Part shown: positions 44,317 through 52,825 of the stretch, in pieces | Layout of the letters: every line of letters starts with the position of its first letter | How positions within the stretch are numbered: position 1 is the stretch's first letter | Assembly (NCBI GenBank): GCA_944390825.1 | Contig: CALXRG010000002.1 | Span: 62,001-126,000, forward strand | DNA from: an uncultured Akkermansia sp. | Lineage (GTDB): Bacteria > Verrucomicrobiota > Verrucomicrobiia > Verrucomicrobiales > Akkermansiaceae | Length of the DNA stretch: 64,000 nt | Reading direction: 5' to 3' | Notes under the pieces: generated by a model | The model's database searches: none | What the model was told of the DNA's origin: nothing | The model's input: the letters and a program-made list of their open reading frames with translations, nothing else | Made by a program: the position numbers and the translations under genes

Positions 44317-44805
44317 TTACTTCGTGGGAAACTGATCCAGTGCGTCCCAAACGCTTTGACCACTCGGGGTGGCAGAGTTTACACCCGGTTCGGGGTCTTT
44401 GTCCAGCCTAAAATCACCAAATGTGCTATTTATTTCGCATTCCAGGCCGGAAATTTCACATTTGGGGTAGCTGGGGAGTTCGAGGACGAGTTCTTCGCGG
44501 AGGTCTTCGGTGATGTCGAGGGAGGGTTTGTCTTTGACGTCGTAGGAGAGGGTGATTGCTTCGGCTGTGGCGATGTAGTCGAACTCGCGCAGGCAGCGGT
44601 CGCAGCGCAGGCGGAAGGGGGCGGAGATGTTTCCCCGGACGAGGAGTTCGGTGTCGTAGAGTTGGGCTTGCAGTTCGTAGTGCATGGGGCCGGTGCTGCG
44701 GAGGTCCGCGCCGTCGATGCCGAATATTGAGCCGTCGGCGTCCCCGCTGAGGTGCATGCCGGTTTCGGGAAATTCTTCCAGGGGAATGATCACTTGGGTC
44801 TGCAT
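44317..44805 (-). CDS. yceD: YceD/DUF177 family protein
   Basis: The 162-residue protein has the family signature with paired cysteines (FRLRCDRCLREFDY, about 67-80) and an acidic C-terminal part (LDITEDLREELVLELPSYPKC). YceD is almost always encoded next to rpmF and has a role in rRNA maturation or ribosome assembly in some organisms. Its start codon sits at the predicted transcription start of the promoter at 44812. Confidence 0.9.
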   Translation of the reverse strand: MQTQVIIPLEEFPETGMHLSGDADGSIFGIDGADLRSTGPMHYELQAQLYDTELLVRGNISAPFRLRCDRCLREFDYIATAEAITLSYDVKDKPSLDITEDLREELVLELPSYPKCEISGLECEINSTFGDFRLDKDPEPGVNSATPSGQSVWDALDQFPTK

Positions 44806-44811
44806 GGCTAT

Positions 44812-44840
44812 ACCATACCGTTTGCGGCGGTGTTTGGCAA
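44812..44840 (-). promoter_or_regulatory. Promoter of yceD-rpmF, apparently leaderless
   Basis: On the minus strand: TTGCCA (44835-44840), a 17-bp spacer, TATGGT (44812-44817). The yceD ATG begins 6 bp after the -10 box, at the expected transcription start. Confidence 0.65.
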
Positions 44841-45002
44841 GTGTGTTTGCTGTCTGTTTGTGGTGGGTTTTGTGGTGGGTTTTGTGGTTTGCTGTGGGTA
44901 GACTGGCCGGTCGGGGGCTTGCCGGGGGAGGGATGTGCTCGCAGGATGGTTTCCTGTGTTGGGGGAGGGTGCAGCCGGGGAGCTGGGCTGATGCGGGGCG
45001 CG

Positions 45003-45452
45003 TTACTCGATGATGACCAGGGTGCCGAGGGGGATGAGGTCGAAGAGTTCGGCCATGGCTTGCGGGGCCAGGCGGATGCAGCCGTGGGAGGCTGGGGTGC
45101 CGAGTTGGGCGGTGTGAGGGGTGCCGTGCAGGTAGATGTAGCGGGAGCGGGTGTTGGCGTTGGCGGGGTCGAGTCCGTCGAGGCAGAGGATGCGGGTGAT
45201 GATGGTGTCGCCTGTTTCCCCGGCGTGCAGGGTGCCGGTCGGGATGCGGCTCCGGAAGGTGGTGAGCAGGGGGGCGTTGATGCCGTGGCGGCTGCAGATG
45301 CTAAAGCGCCCGGTCGGGGTGCGGCCTGAGTTTGCTTCGAAGCCGGTGCCGGCTTTGCCGGTGGAGATGGTGGCGCTGAAGGGGCGCTCGGCGCCATGCA
45401 GGACGAGCCGTTGCCGGGCGATGGAGATGTGGATGTGCATGGGCGCGGGCAA
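45003..45452 (-). CDS. L,D-transpeptidase (YkuD) domain protein without a signal peptide
   Basis: The 149-residue protein is essentially one YkuD domain. The active-site motif is YLHGT...SHGCIRL with the catalytic Cys near residue 126. Such enzymes form 3-3 peptidoglycan cross-links or anchor proteins to the wall. No signal peptide or membrane segment is visible from the ATG at 45452 or at 45440 (MHIHISIARQ), which is odd for an enzyme of the periplasm. It follows murG on the same strand by 80 bp. Confidence 0.85.
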   Translation of the reverse strand: MPAPMHIHISIARQRLVLHGAERPFSATISTGKAGTGFEANSGRTPTGRFSICSRHGINAPLLTTFRSRIPTGTLHAGETGDTIITRILCLDGLDPANANTRSRYIYLHGTPHTAQLGTPASHGCIRLAPQAMAELFDLIPLGTLVIIE

Positions 45453-45532
45453 GAAAATGCAGCGGTGGCTGCGTGAGGCTGCGGTGGCTGCGGAGTCGGA
45501 GTCGGAGTCGGAGTCGGTGGGCGGGGGGCTGC

Positions 45533-46615
45533 TCAGTTTCCGATGAGTACCCGGGCGATGGTTTCGGCGGCATCGGGGCGTGCCAGGCTGCGCATGGCGG
45601 CTTCCATGGTTTGGCGGGCGGTGTCGTTGCCGATGCGGTTGTGGACGAAGTCGTGCACAATGGCGCTGGTGAGGTCTTTTTGCTGGCAGAGGATGGCGCC
45701 GCCGGCGTCGGCGAAGACTTTGGCGTTGGCGGTCTGGTGGTCGTCGGCTGCGAAGGGGAAGGGGACGAGCAGACAGGCTTTGCCGATGAGTGAGAGCTCG
45801 GTGAGGGTGGAGGCGCCGGAGCGGGCAATGACGCCGTCCGCTGCGGCGTAGGCGGCGGGCATGTCGGCGCAGAAGCCGATGACGCGGATGTTGGCGGCGC
45901 CGGCGGCGAGGTCGTGTACGCGCTGGTAGTCGGCTTTGCCGGCGATGACGAGGTAGTAGGTGTCAGGGTCGCTTTTGGCGGCGTCGATGAGCATGGAGTT
46001 GAGGTTGCGCGCGCCTTGCGAGCCACCGGTGACGAGGATGACGCGCCCCTGCCCGGGAAGGTCCAGGCTGCGGCGGGCTTCGGCGCGGTCCGGCAGGTGC
46101 AGGAGTTCCTGGCGGACGGGGGTGCCGGTGACGACGCAGTCGGAGCCGGGGAAGTGGGCGGCGGCTTCGCGGAGGCCGACGAGTACTTGGGTGCACCAGC
46201 GGGCGGTCATGCGGTTGGAGCGCCCGGGCATGGCGTTCGAGTCGTGTACGTAGGTGCGAAGTCCCAGGGCGTGGCCTGCGCGTATGGGGGCCAGGGAGGT
46301 GAAGCCGCCCATGCCCAGTACGACGTCGGCTTGCGCTGTGCGCAGGATGTGCCGGCAGTGGAAGTAGCTGCGCATCATGCGCCAGATGAAGCCGGGGGTG
46401 CGCAGGGAGAGCAGCGGGGGTTTGGCGACGGCTTGGATGGTGTGGAACTCGAGGTCGCCGTATTTGCGCGAGGCTTCGGCATCGACGTCTTTCCGGGAGA
46501 TGAGCAGGATGGGTTTGTGCCCGAGTTGCTTGAGTTGCTGCGCGACGGCGATGCCGGGGAAGAGGTGGCCACCGGTGCCACCGCAGGCGATGATGATGTG
46601 GAGAGGGCGGGTCAT
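45533..46615 (-). CDS. murG: UDP-GlcNAc:lipid I GlcNAc transferase MurG
   Basis: The 360-residue GT28 enzyme makes lipid II on the inner face of the inner membrane. It has the N-terminal glycine loop IIACGGTGGHLFPGIAVA, GMGGFTSL, and the C-terminal UDP-GlcNAc site with GGSQGARNLN and ARSGASTLTEL. The start at 46615 overlaps the ftsW stop by 4 nt, suggesting translational coupling of lipid II synthesis with its partner polymerase gene. Confidence 0.95.
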   Translation of the reverse strand: MTRPLHIIIACGGTGGHLFPGIAVAQQLKQLGHKPILLISRKDVDAEASRKYGDLEFHTIQAVAKPPLLSLRTPGFIWRMMRSYFHCRHILRTAQADVVLGMGGFTSLAPIRAGHALGLRTYVHDSNAMPGRSNRMTARWCTQVLVGLREAAAHFPGSDCVVTGTPVRQELLHLPDRAEARRSLDLPGQGRVILVTGGSQGARNLNSMLIDAAKSDPDTYYLVIAGKADYQRVHDLAAGAANIRVIGFCADMPAAYAAADGVIARSGASTLTELSLIGKACLLVPFPFAADDHQTANAKVFADAGGAILCQQKDLTSAIVHDFVHNRIGNDTARQTMEAAMRSLARPDAAETIARVLIGN

Positions 46616-47754
46616 AGTTTTTGATTTTCCAGGATGCGGCGCTGGGGCCAGTAGTTTTGGCGGATGATGGGGGTGTGGCGCTGGATGCTGGTGAGCAGGC
46701 CGATGGAGGCGATGGTCATCACCAGGTTGGTGCCGCCGTAGCTGATGAAGGGGAGGGGGAGGCCGGTGTTGGGCAGCATGGAGGTGACGACCATCATGTT
46801 GAGGGCCGCCGGCCAGAAGATGGTGCAGACCAGGCCTGTGACCATGAGCCGTCCGTAGGTTTCCTGGGTTTGCAGGGCAAGGATGAGTCCGCTGATGGTG
46901 AGGGTGGTGAAGAGCAGGACGACGCTGACGGAGCCGATGAGTCCCCATTCTTCCCCGATTTCGGCAAAGATGAAGTCTGTGTGTGCAAAGGGGAGTTTGC
47001 CGTATTTTTCGATGCCGTCGCCGAGGCCTGTGCCGGTGAGCCCGCCCCGGGCAAAGGCAAGCATGGAGATCCATTGCTGGGCGCCGGCGCCCTGGCTGTA
47101 GGTGCGCGGGTCTTCCCAGGCGTAGATGCGTTCGAGGCGGTTGTCGTTGGAGATGGTCATCCAGTAGAGCATTAGTGCGCCGATGAGGATGGAGAGTACC
47201 AGCAGCCACCACCGGGTGCCTGCGGCGTACATCAGGCAGAAGCCGGTCATGGCGAGTGCTGCGGAGGTGCCCATGTCTTTTTCAAAGAGGATGAGCATGA
47301 GGGGGCCGCCAAACAGGATGCCCGGCAGGGCGTAGCCTTTCCAGAAGGTGCCGGCCATTTCGCGGTGGGTGGTGAACCAGTGCGCCAGCACCATCACGAG
47401 GGTGATTTTGGCGAGTTCGCTGGGTTGGAAGCGTACCCCCAGGTCGACCCAGCGGTGTTCGCCGTTGAGGTTGACGCCGACGATGGGCATGAAGCACATG
47501 GCCAGCAGGATGACGCAGATGCCCAGGATCCACCATACCCAGCGCCGCCAGATGTGGTAGTCTACCCAGCTGAGTCCCAGTGCTATGGCTACGCCGAGGA
47601 CGGCAAAGCCTGCTTGCTTGTAGATGAAGGCTTCGGGGCTTTCCCCAGGTCCTGTTGCAGCGCACAGTCCGGTGCTGGCTACCATCACGATGCCCAGAAC
47701 CAGCAGGGTGATGAAGCAGAACCAGATGGTGATGATGCAGAGGCGCGAGGACAT
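46612..47754 (-). CDS. ftsW: Peptidoglycan glycosyltransferase FtsW
   Basis: The 380-residue SEDS protein has about ten membrane segments and polymerises lipid II at the division site with FtsI. Signature segments include GVRFQPSELAKI, FAHTDFIFAEIGEEWGL and the closing LPFISYGGTNLV. It is the only SEDS gene in the cluster. The gene lies downstream of the LysM protein gene and overlaps murG. Confidence 0.95.
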   Translation of the reverse strand: MSSRLCIITIWFCFITLLVLGIVMVASTGLCAATGPGESPEAFIYKQAGFAVLGVAIALGLSWVDYHIWRRWVWWILGICVILLAMCFMPIVGVNLNGEHRWVDLGVRFQPSELAKITLVMVLAHWFTTHREMAGTFWKGYALPGILFGGPLMLILFEKDMGTSAALAMTGFCLMYAAGTRWWLLVLSILIGALMLYWMTISNDNRLERIYAWEDPRTYSQGAGAQQWISMLAFARGGLTGTGLGDGIEKYGKLPFAHTDFIFAEIGEEWGLIGSVSVVLLFTTLTISGLILALQTQETYGRLMVTGLVCTIFWPAALNMMVVTSMLPNTGLPLPFISYGGTNLVMTIASIGLLTSIQRHTPIIRQNYWPQRRILENQKL

Positions 47755-47790
47755 GGGGGAGGGGCGTTTGCTTTGTCGCCGGGCTGTTTT

Positions 47791-48708
47791 TTACTCGCTG
47801 AGGCGGATTTCCTGGCCGATGCGGATGCGGCCGGCTTCTTTCATGGTCATGTTGTTGTATTTGAGGAGTTTTTGCAGGCTGATGCCGTGTTTCTTGGCGA
47901 TGCGGGCCATGGTGTCGCCGGATTTGACGGTGTAGGTGCTGCCGGGGGCGGGTTTGTCGTCTTTGGCGGTGGCTTCGGCGGGTACGTTGCCGTTTTTGTC
48001 GGGGATGAGCAGGTAGGTGCCGGCTACCAGCAGTTCGGGTTTGACTTTCGGGTTGGCTTTCTGGAGGGCTTCACTGGAGACGCCATAGGTGGTGATGATG
48101 CGGGTCCAGGTGTCGCCGGATTGTACGTAGTGTTTGACCGGGGTGCTTTGCTGCGGGCGTACGGTGGGTACGGCAGCGGTGGGGGTGGGGGCTGCGATGG
48201 GGGTGGCTTGCTGCTTGGCGTCGGGGTCAACGGCGATGGCTTCCTGTGGCTGCGCGATGGTGATGGTGGGTGATGCCGGTGTGGCGGTGGCTGTCGGTGT
48301 TGCTGCGAGTTGGGCCGGGGCGACGACGATCGGCTGGACGGGGGCCGGTTGGGGCTTGGTGTCGCTGGCGGATGCCATGGTGGGCTGGGTCGGTTGCGGG
48401 ATGACGCTTTGCGGGGCCGGCGGCTGGGTGAGGGAGGGCGAGACGGCATCGGTTTTGACGGTGCGGACAAGGTCGTCGCGGAGGAGAACGCCGCCGATAA
48501 TGAGCATGTGCACCAGCAGCAGCGCGACGATGATGCGTACGACGGTGGTGTTTTTCATGCGGTCTTCGACGAGGCCGGTGTCCGAGCGGTGGCGCTTGAG
48601 TTTGCTGTCGAGCAGGGAGCTAAGGGTGCTTTTTTTCGGTTTGGCCCGGTTGAGGTCGGAGTTGCGGAAGGAATCGTTCTGGTTGGGGTTCTTCATACGG
48701 TGGATCAT
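47791..48708 (-). CDS. Bitopic membrane protein with two LysM domains
   Basis: The 305-residue protein has a basic cytoplasmic part of about 55 residues, one membrane segment at about 58-76, a Pro/Thr/Ala/Gln-rich linker of about 115 residues, and two LysM domains (YVQSGDTWTRIITTYGV at about 192 and YTVKSGDTMARIAKKHGI near 253). LysM binds peptidoglycan GlcNAc. Its place between murD and ftsW, where murG or division genes such as ftsQ often sit, suggests a role in septal wall synthesis, which is inference. An ATG 12 nt downstream is an alternative start. Confidence 0.85.
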   Translation of the reverse strand: MIHRMKNPNQNDSFRNSDLNRAKPKKSTLSSLLDSKLKRHRSDTGLVEDRMKNTTVVRIIVALLLVHMLIIGGVLLRDDLVRTVKTDAVSPSLTQPPAPQSVIPQPTQPTMASASDTKPQPAPVQPIVVAPAQLAATPTATATPASPTITIAQPQEAIAVDPDAKQQATPIAAPTPTAAVPTVRPQQSTPVKHYVQSGDTWTRIITTYGVSSEALQKANPKVKPELLVAGTYLLIPDKNGNVPAEATAKDDKPAPGSTYTVKSGDTMARIAKKHGISLQKLLKYNNMTMKEAGRIRIGQEIRLSE

Positions 48709-48747
48709 GGGTGAGGGGTGATGGTGCAGAATGTCGGGGATGAGGGG

Positions 48748-50058
48748 TTAGAGGTGGAGGGTGCGGCGTACGGCTTCGCGGTAGCAGTTGCCCCGCTGGA
48801 CGTAGCCGGTGAATTGGTCGAAGGAGGAGGTGCCGGGGGAGAAGAGGACGACGTCGCCTTTGGCGGCGTTTTGGGCGGCAAGGGTGACGGCTTCTTCCAC
48901 GGTTTGGCAGCGCAGGGTGCGGCATGCGGGTGTGAAGGTTTGCTCGAGTTGGGCTGCGATTTGCCCAAAGACGATGCAGAGGCGGGCTTTTTGCTCCAGC
49001 ATGGGGTTGAGGGCGCTGTAGTCCAGGCCTTTGTCTTTGCCTCCGGCGATCAGGATGACAGGCCGGGTTTGGGAGCGTACGGCGGCTTCGGTGGAGTGGA
49101 GGTTGGTGCTTTTGGAGTCGTTGAGCCAGAGGATGCCGTCGATTTCTGCGACGGTTTCGCAGCGGTGCCCGGGGGGTGTGAAGCTGTGGACGGCTTGGGC
49201 GATGGCGGAGTCGCTGAGGCCGACGGCGCGGCAGGCGAGGGTGGCGGCCATGGTGTTTTCGGCGTTGTGGGCTTGCTCCATGGCGGTGCCGCGCAGGGGC
49301 ATGAGCATGTGGCCGTTTTCCATGATGCAGCCGTTTTGGTAATAGAGCTCGCCGGAGCCGGTGACGGCGGAGAATTCAATGCGGCGGGGTTTGAGGCCGG
49401 GCAGTTTTTCGCCGACGCGTACGATGGCGATTTGGTCTTCGGTCATGTTTTCGAAGATGCGGCGCTTGGCGTTGTAGTAGTCTTCGACGCGGCGGTAGCG
49501 ATCCATGTGGTCGGGGGCGAAGTTGAGCCAGATGGCGACTTCCGGGCGGAAGTTGACGATGGTTTCCATCTGGAAGGAGGAGACCTCCAGGACGGCAAAG
49601 TCGGGGATGGGATCCAGCAGGTCGACTTCGGAGAGGGGGAAGCCGTAGTTGCCGCAGGCGATGGCGGTGCGGCCGCTGGTTTTCAGGATGTGCTCGATGA
49701 GGGCGGTGGTGGTGGTTTTGCCGTTGGTGCCGGTGACGGCAATGATGCGGCCGGGGTAGTAGTGGAAGGCGAGTTCTGTTTCGGCGATGATGGGGGCGCC
49801 GGCTGCGGTGAAGGCGAGGGTCCAGGGGATGTCGGCTTCAATGCCGGGGGAGAGGACGACGAGGTTGGCGGCGTAGGCGCGGGCGTCTTCCTCGGTGGCG
49901 CCGGGGTGGCAGGTGATGCTGGTGTCGCTGCAGGTGGCTCCGGGGTTGGCATCGAAGATGCATACGTCGGCGGCGCCTTTGGCCAGCGCGAGGCGGGCGG
50001 CTCCGATGCCGCTGCGACCGCAGCCCAGGACTGCTACTTTTTTGCCGTTCAGATTCAT
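48748..50058 (-). CDS. murD: UDP-N-acetylmuramoyl-L-alanine--D-glutamate ligase
   Basis: The 436-residue Mur ligase adds D-glutamate to UDP-MurNAc-L-Ala. It starts MNLNGKKVAVLGCGRSG (dinucleotide-like UDP site) and has the ATP loop VTGTNGKTTTTAL near residue 108. The conserved NFAPDHMDRY and LNDSKSTNLHST identify MurD among the Mur ligases. It is downstream of mraY with a 51-bp gap. Confidence 0.95.
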   Translation of the reverse strand: MNLNGKKVAVLGCGRSGIGAARLALAKGAADVCIFDANPGATCSDTSITCHPGATEEDARAYAANLVVLSPGIEADIPWTLAFTAAGAPIIAETELAFHYYPGRIIAVTGTNGKTTTTALIEHILKTSGRTAIACGNYGFPLSEVDLLDPIPDFAVLEVSSFQMETIVNFRPEVAIWLNFAPDHMDRYRRVEDYYNAKRRIFENMTEDQIAIVRVGEKLPGLKPRRIEFSAVTGSGELYYQNGCIMENGHMLMPLRGTAMEQAHNAENTMAATLACRAVGLSDSAIAQAVHSFTPPGHRCETVAEIDGILWLNDSKSTNLHSTEAAVRSQTRPVILIAGGKDKGLDYSALNPMLEQKARLCIVFGQIAAQLEQTFTPACRTLRCQTVEEAVTLAAQNAAKGDVVLFSPGTSSFDQFTGYVQRGNCYREAVRRTLHL

Positions 50059-50109
50059 GATGGAAAATGTGGGGGTGAATGGTGAGGGGGTGGGATTGCC
50101 CGGGTGGTG

Positions 50110-51168
50110 TCAGTTGGTGTACCAGGTGTTGTCGAGGAACATGCAGAGGCCGAAGAAGGCGAGGAAGAAGGCGGCAATCCAGAAGCGTACGCATACTTGT
50201 GTTTCTTTCCAGCCGCGTTTTTCAAAGTGGTGGTGGATGGGGGCCATGCGGAAGAAGCGGCGGCCTTCGCCGTAGAGTTTGCGGGTCAGTTTGAACCACC
50301 CTACCTGGATCATGACGGAGAGGGCTTCCGCGACAAAGATGCCGCCAATGAAGACGAGCATGATTTCCTGCTTGAGGCAGACGGCGACGGTGCCGAGGGC
50401 TCCGCCCAGGGCCAGTGAGCCGGTGTCGCCCATGAAGACTTTCGCGGGGTTGGCGTTGAAGAAGAGGAATCCCAGGCAGGCGGAGGTGATGATGAGCATG
50501 AAGACGAGGGTGCTGAAGTTGGCTCCTGGGATGAGTCCCAGACCGTCGCATACGAAGCTCATGAGGGCAAAGGTGAGTGCGGCGATGGCCATGCAGCCGC
50601 TGGCCAGGCCGTCGAGTCCGTCGGTGAGGTTGACGGCGTTGGAGCTGCCGACGATGACCAGCATGACGAAGGGGATGTACCAGGGGCCGAGCTCGAAGCT
50701 GCCGATGTAGGGGATGTTCAGGCTGCCATAGGTGCCGCCTTCGACGCCGTAGTAGAGGTAGCAGCCGACGCCGAGCGCGGCGACTGCCTGGAGGACGATT
50801 TTGAAGAGGCCGCTGACGCCGTCTGTGCTGTGCCGGGTGATTTTGGCGTAGTCATCGATGAAGCCGAGGAAGGCGGTGACGCAGGTGACGAGGAGGCAGC
50901 ACTGGGTCAGTGGGCTGCTGAGGTCGGCAAACAGCAGGGTGCAGAACAGGGTGAGGCCGATGAGCATGAAGCCGCCCATGGTCGGGGTGCCGGCTTTGGC
51001 TTGGTGCTCCGGGGCCAGGACGCCTTTGTGGGCTTTGCGGATGGGTTGGCCGGCTTTCATCGCGGTCAGGATGGCGATGAAACGTGGGCCTATCAGCAGG
51101 GACAGCAGAAAGGGGAGTGTGATGCTGAGGGCTACCAGGAGCTTCGGGGTGAGGATGGATTGGATCAT
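50110..51168 (-). CDS. mraY: Phospho-N-acetylmuramoyl-pentapeptide transferase MraY
   Basis: The 352-residue integral membrane enzyme forms lipid I from UDP-MurNAc-pentapeptide and undecaprenyl phosphate. Signature segments are AGTPTMGGFMLIG, FIDDYAKI, NLTDGLDGLA and the HHHFEKRGW loop near the end. About ten membrane segments are present. The ATG at 51168 is the natural start; an open frame extending back to 51492 is an antisense-like proline-rich shadow over the end of murF. Confidence 0.95.
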   Translation of the reverse strand: MIQSILTPKLLVALSITLPFLLSLLIGPRFIAILTAMKAGQPIRKAHKGVLAPEHQAKAGTPTMGGFMLIGLTLFCTLLFADLSSPLTQCCLLVTCVTAFLGFIDDYAKITRHSTDGVSGLFKIVLQAVAALGVGCYLYYGVEGGTYGSLNIPYIGSFELGPWYIPFVMLVIVGSSNAVNLTDGLDGLASGCMAIAALTFALMSFVCDGLGLIPGANFSTLVFMLIITSACLGFLFFNANPAKVFMGDTGSLALGGALGTVAVCLKQEIMLVFIGGIFVAEALSVMIQVGWFKLTRKLYGEGRRFFRMAPIHHHFEKRGWKETQVCVRFWIAAFFLAFFGLCMFLDNTWYTN

Positions 51169-51265
51169 GGTCTGTCGTGAGGGGGGGCTGCGGTGCGGTG
51201 GTGAGCGGTGCGACGGTGTGGCGGTGAACGGTGAACGGTGTGGCGGACTGGGGACGGTGGGTGGT

Positions 51266-52669
51266 TCAGTGGGGGGCGGTGCCTGGTGTGGCGAGTTCGG
51301 GGAAGAGGGCGTACATGCTGCGTTCCATGCCGGTGGAGCGGGAGCCTTTGAAGAGGATGGCGTCGCCGGGTTGGATGAGCTGGCGCAGGGTGGATGCGGC
51401 TTCGGCGGGGGTGTCCACGAGGAGTGCGGGGATGCGTTCTGAGGCGGCGGTGCAGAGGGCGTTCGTTTCGGCGCAGTCCGGGCCGACGACAATCAGGGCC
51501 GCGTAGCCGAGTGATGCGGCGCACCAGCCGATGTCGGCATGGGCGGCGATGCCGCTTGCGCCGAGTTCTCCCATTTTGCCGAGGACGGCGATGTGGCGCT
51601 TGGGGCCGCGGAGGGAGGCGACGGTTTCCAGGGCGGCTTTCATGCTTTCGGGGTTGGCGTTGTAGGTGTCGTCGACGACGGTGAAGTCGCCGATCTGATG
51701 GCAGGCGAGGCGGCCCCGGGTGAGGTGGGCTGCGGAGAGTCCGGCGGCGATTTGCCCGAGGGTGCAGCCGAGTTTCCAGCCGGCGGCAGCGGCCAGCAGG
51801 CTGTTGCTGACCATGTGGGCTCCGGGGATCGGGAGGGTGACGGCGGTTTCTCCCAGGCCGTCGATGTGCAGGGTGTAGCGGGTGCCCAGGGCGTCGCTGC
51901 GTATGCCGCTGGCCCGTACGGCTGAGTTGTGGTGCCCGACGGGAAGGGGGCGCCCGGTGCTTTGGGCGGCGATGGTTTCGGCATAGTCGTCCCCCGCGGG
52001 GTAGATCATCCAGCCTTCCGGGGGCAGGCTGCGGGCGACGGTGCATTTTTCCCGGGCGATGGCGTCGCGGGAGCCGAGGTATTCGATGTGGGCGGAGCCG
52101 ATGGTGGTGATGATGCCCACCTGCGGCTGGGTCATGGCGCAGAGCGGGGCGAGCTCGCCGGCGTGGTTCATGCCCATTTCCCAGATGGCGGCTTCGGTGC
52201 CTTTGGGCGTGGCGAGGATGCTCAGCGGGACGCCGATGTGGTTGTTGAGGTTGCCTTTGGTGGCGATGCTGCGGTAGCGCTGGCTGAGGACGGCGAGGCA
52301 CATGTCTTTGGTGCTGGTTTTGCCGCTCGAGCCGGTGAGGCCGATGACGTGCAGGGGGGCGAGTTCACCGCGCCACCAGGTGGCCAGGGATTGCAGGGCG
52401 GCGAGGGTGTCGGGTACTTGCAGGACGCTGCATGCCGGGTCGCTGTTTTCCGGCAGGCGTGAGACGACGACCGCGGCCGCTCCCTGGCGTGAGGCGTCGG
52501 CTGCAAAGGTGTTGCCGTCGAATCGCTCTCCGCTCAGCGCGAGGAAAATGCACCCGGGCGTGATGGCGCGGCTGTCTGTGGTCAGTCCCGCCGTGATGGC
52601 GCGGCTGCCCAGTCTCACCGGTTGGGCTCCGGTGGCGGCAATCAGTTGCTCAAGGGTGATGGATGTCAT
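51266..52669 (-). CDS. murF: UDP-N-acetylmuramoyl-tripeptide--D-alanyl-D-alanine ligase
   Basis: The 467-residue Mur ligase adds D-Ala-D-Ala. It has GLTGSSGKTSTKDM (ATP loop, about residue 110), the MurF-typical EMGMNHAGEL, and DDTYNANPESMKAAL. It follows murE after a gap of about 156 bp. The gap before mraY (51169-51265) is made of short GGTG-type repeats without a recognised element. Confidence 0.95.
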   Translation of the reverse strand: MTSITLEQLIAATGAQPVRLGSRAITAGLTTDSRAITPGCIFLALSGERFDGNTFAADASRQGAAAVVVSRLPENSDPACSVLQVPDTLAALQSLATWWRGELAPLHVIGLTGSSGKTSTKDMCLAVLSQRYRSIATKGNLNNHIGVPLSILATPKGTEAAIWEMGMNHAGELAPLCAMTQPQVGIITTIGSAHIEYLGSRDAIAREKCTVARSLPPEGWMIYPAGDDYAETIAAQSTGRPLPVGHHNSAVRASGIRSDALGTRYTLHIDGLGETAVTLPIPGAHMVSNSLLAAAAGWKLGCTLGQIAAGLSAAHLTRGRLACHQIGDFTVVDDTYNANPESMKAALETVASLRGPKRHIAVLGKMGELGASGIAAHADIGWCAASLGYAALIVVGPDCAETNALCTAASERIPALLVDTPAEAASTLRQLIQPGDAILFKGSRSTGMERSMYALFPELATPGTAPH

Positions 52670-52825
52670 GGCTGCACGATGATGAACGCTATGGCCGCTG
52701 TTGTCAAGTGCGGGTTGTGCGGTGGATGACGGGCGGTCTGTGGCGGTGGGGAATGAGATGATGAGTGGTGGCTTGGTGTTGAGAGCTTGCTGCTGAGGGG
52801 GGCTTGAGAGGGCATTGGGAGGGCT

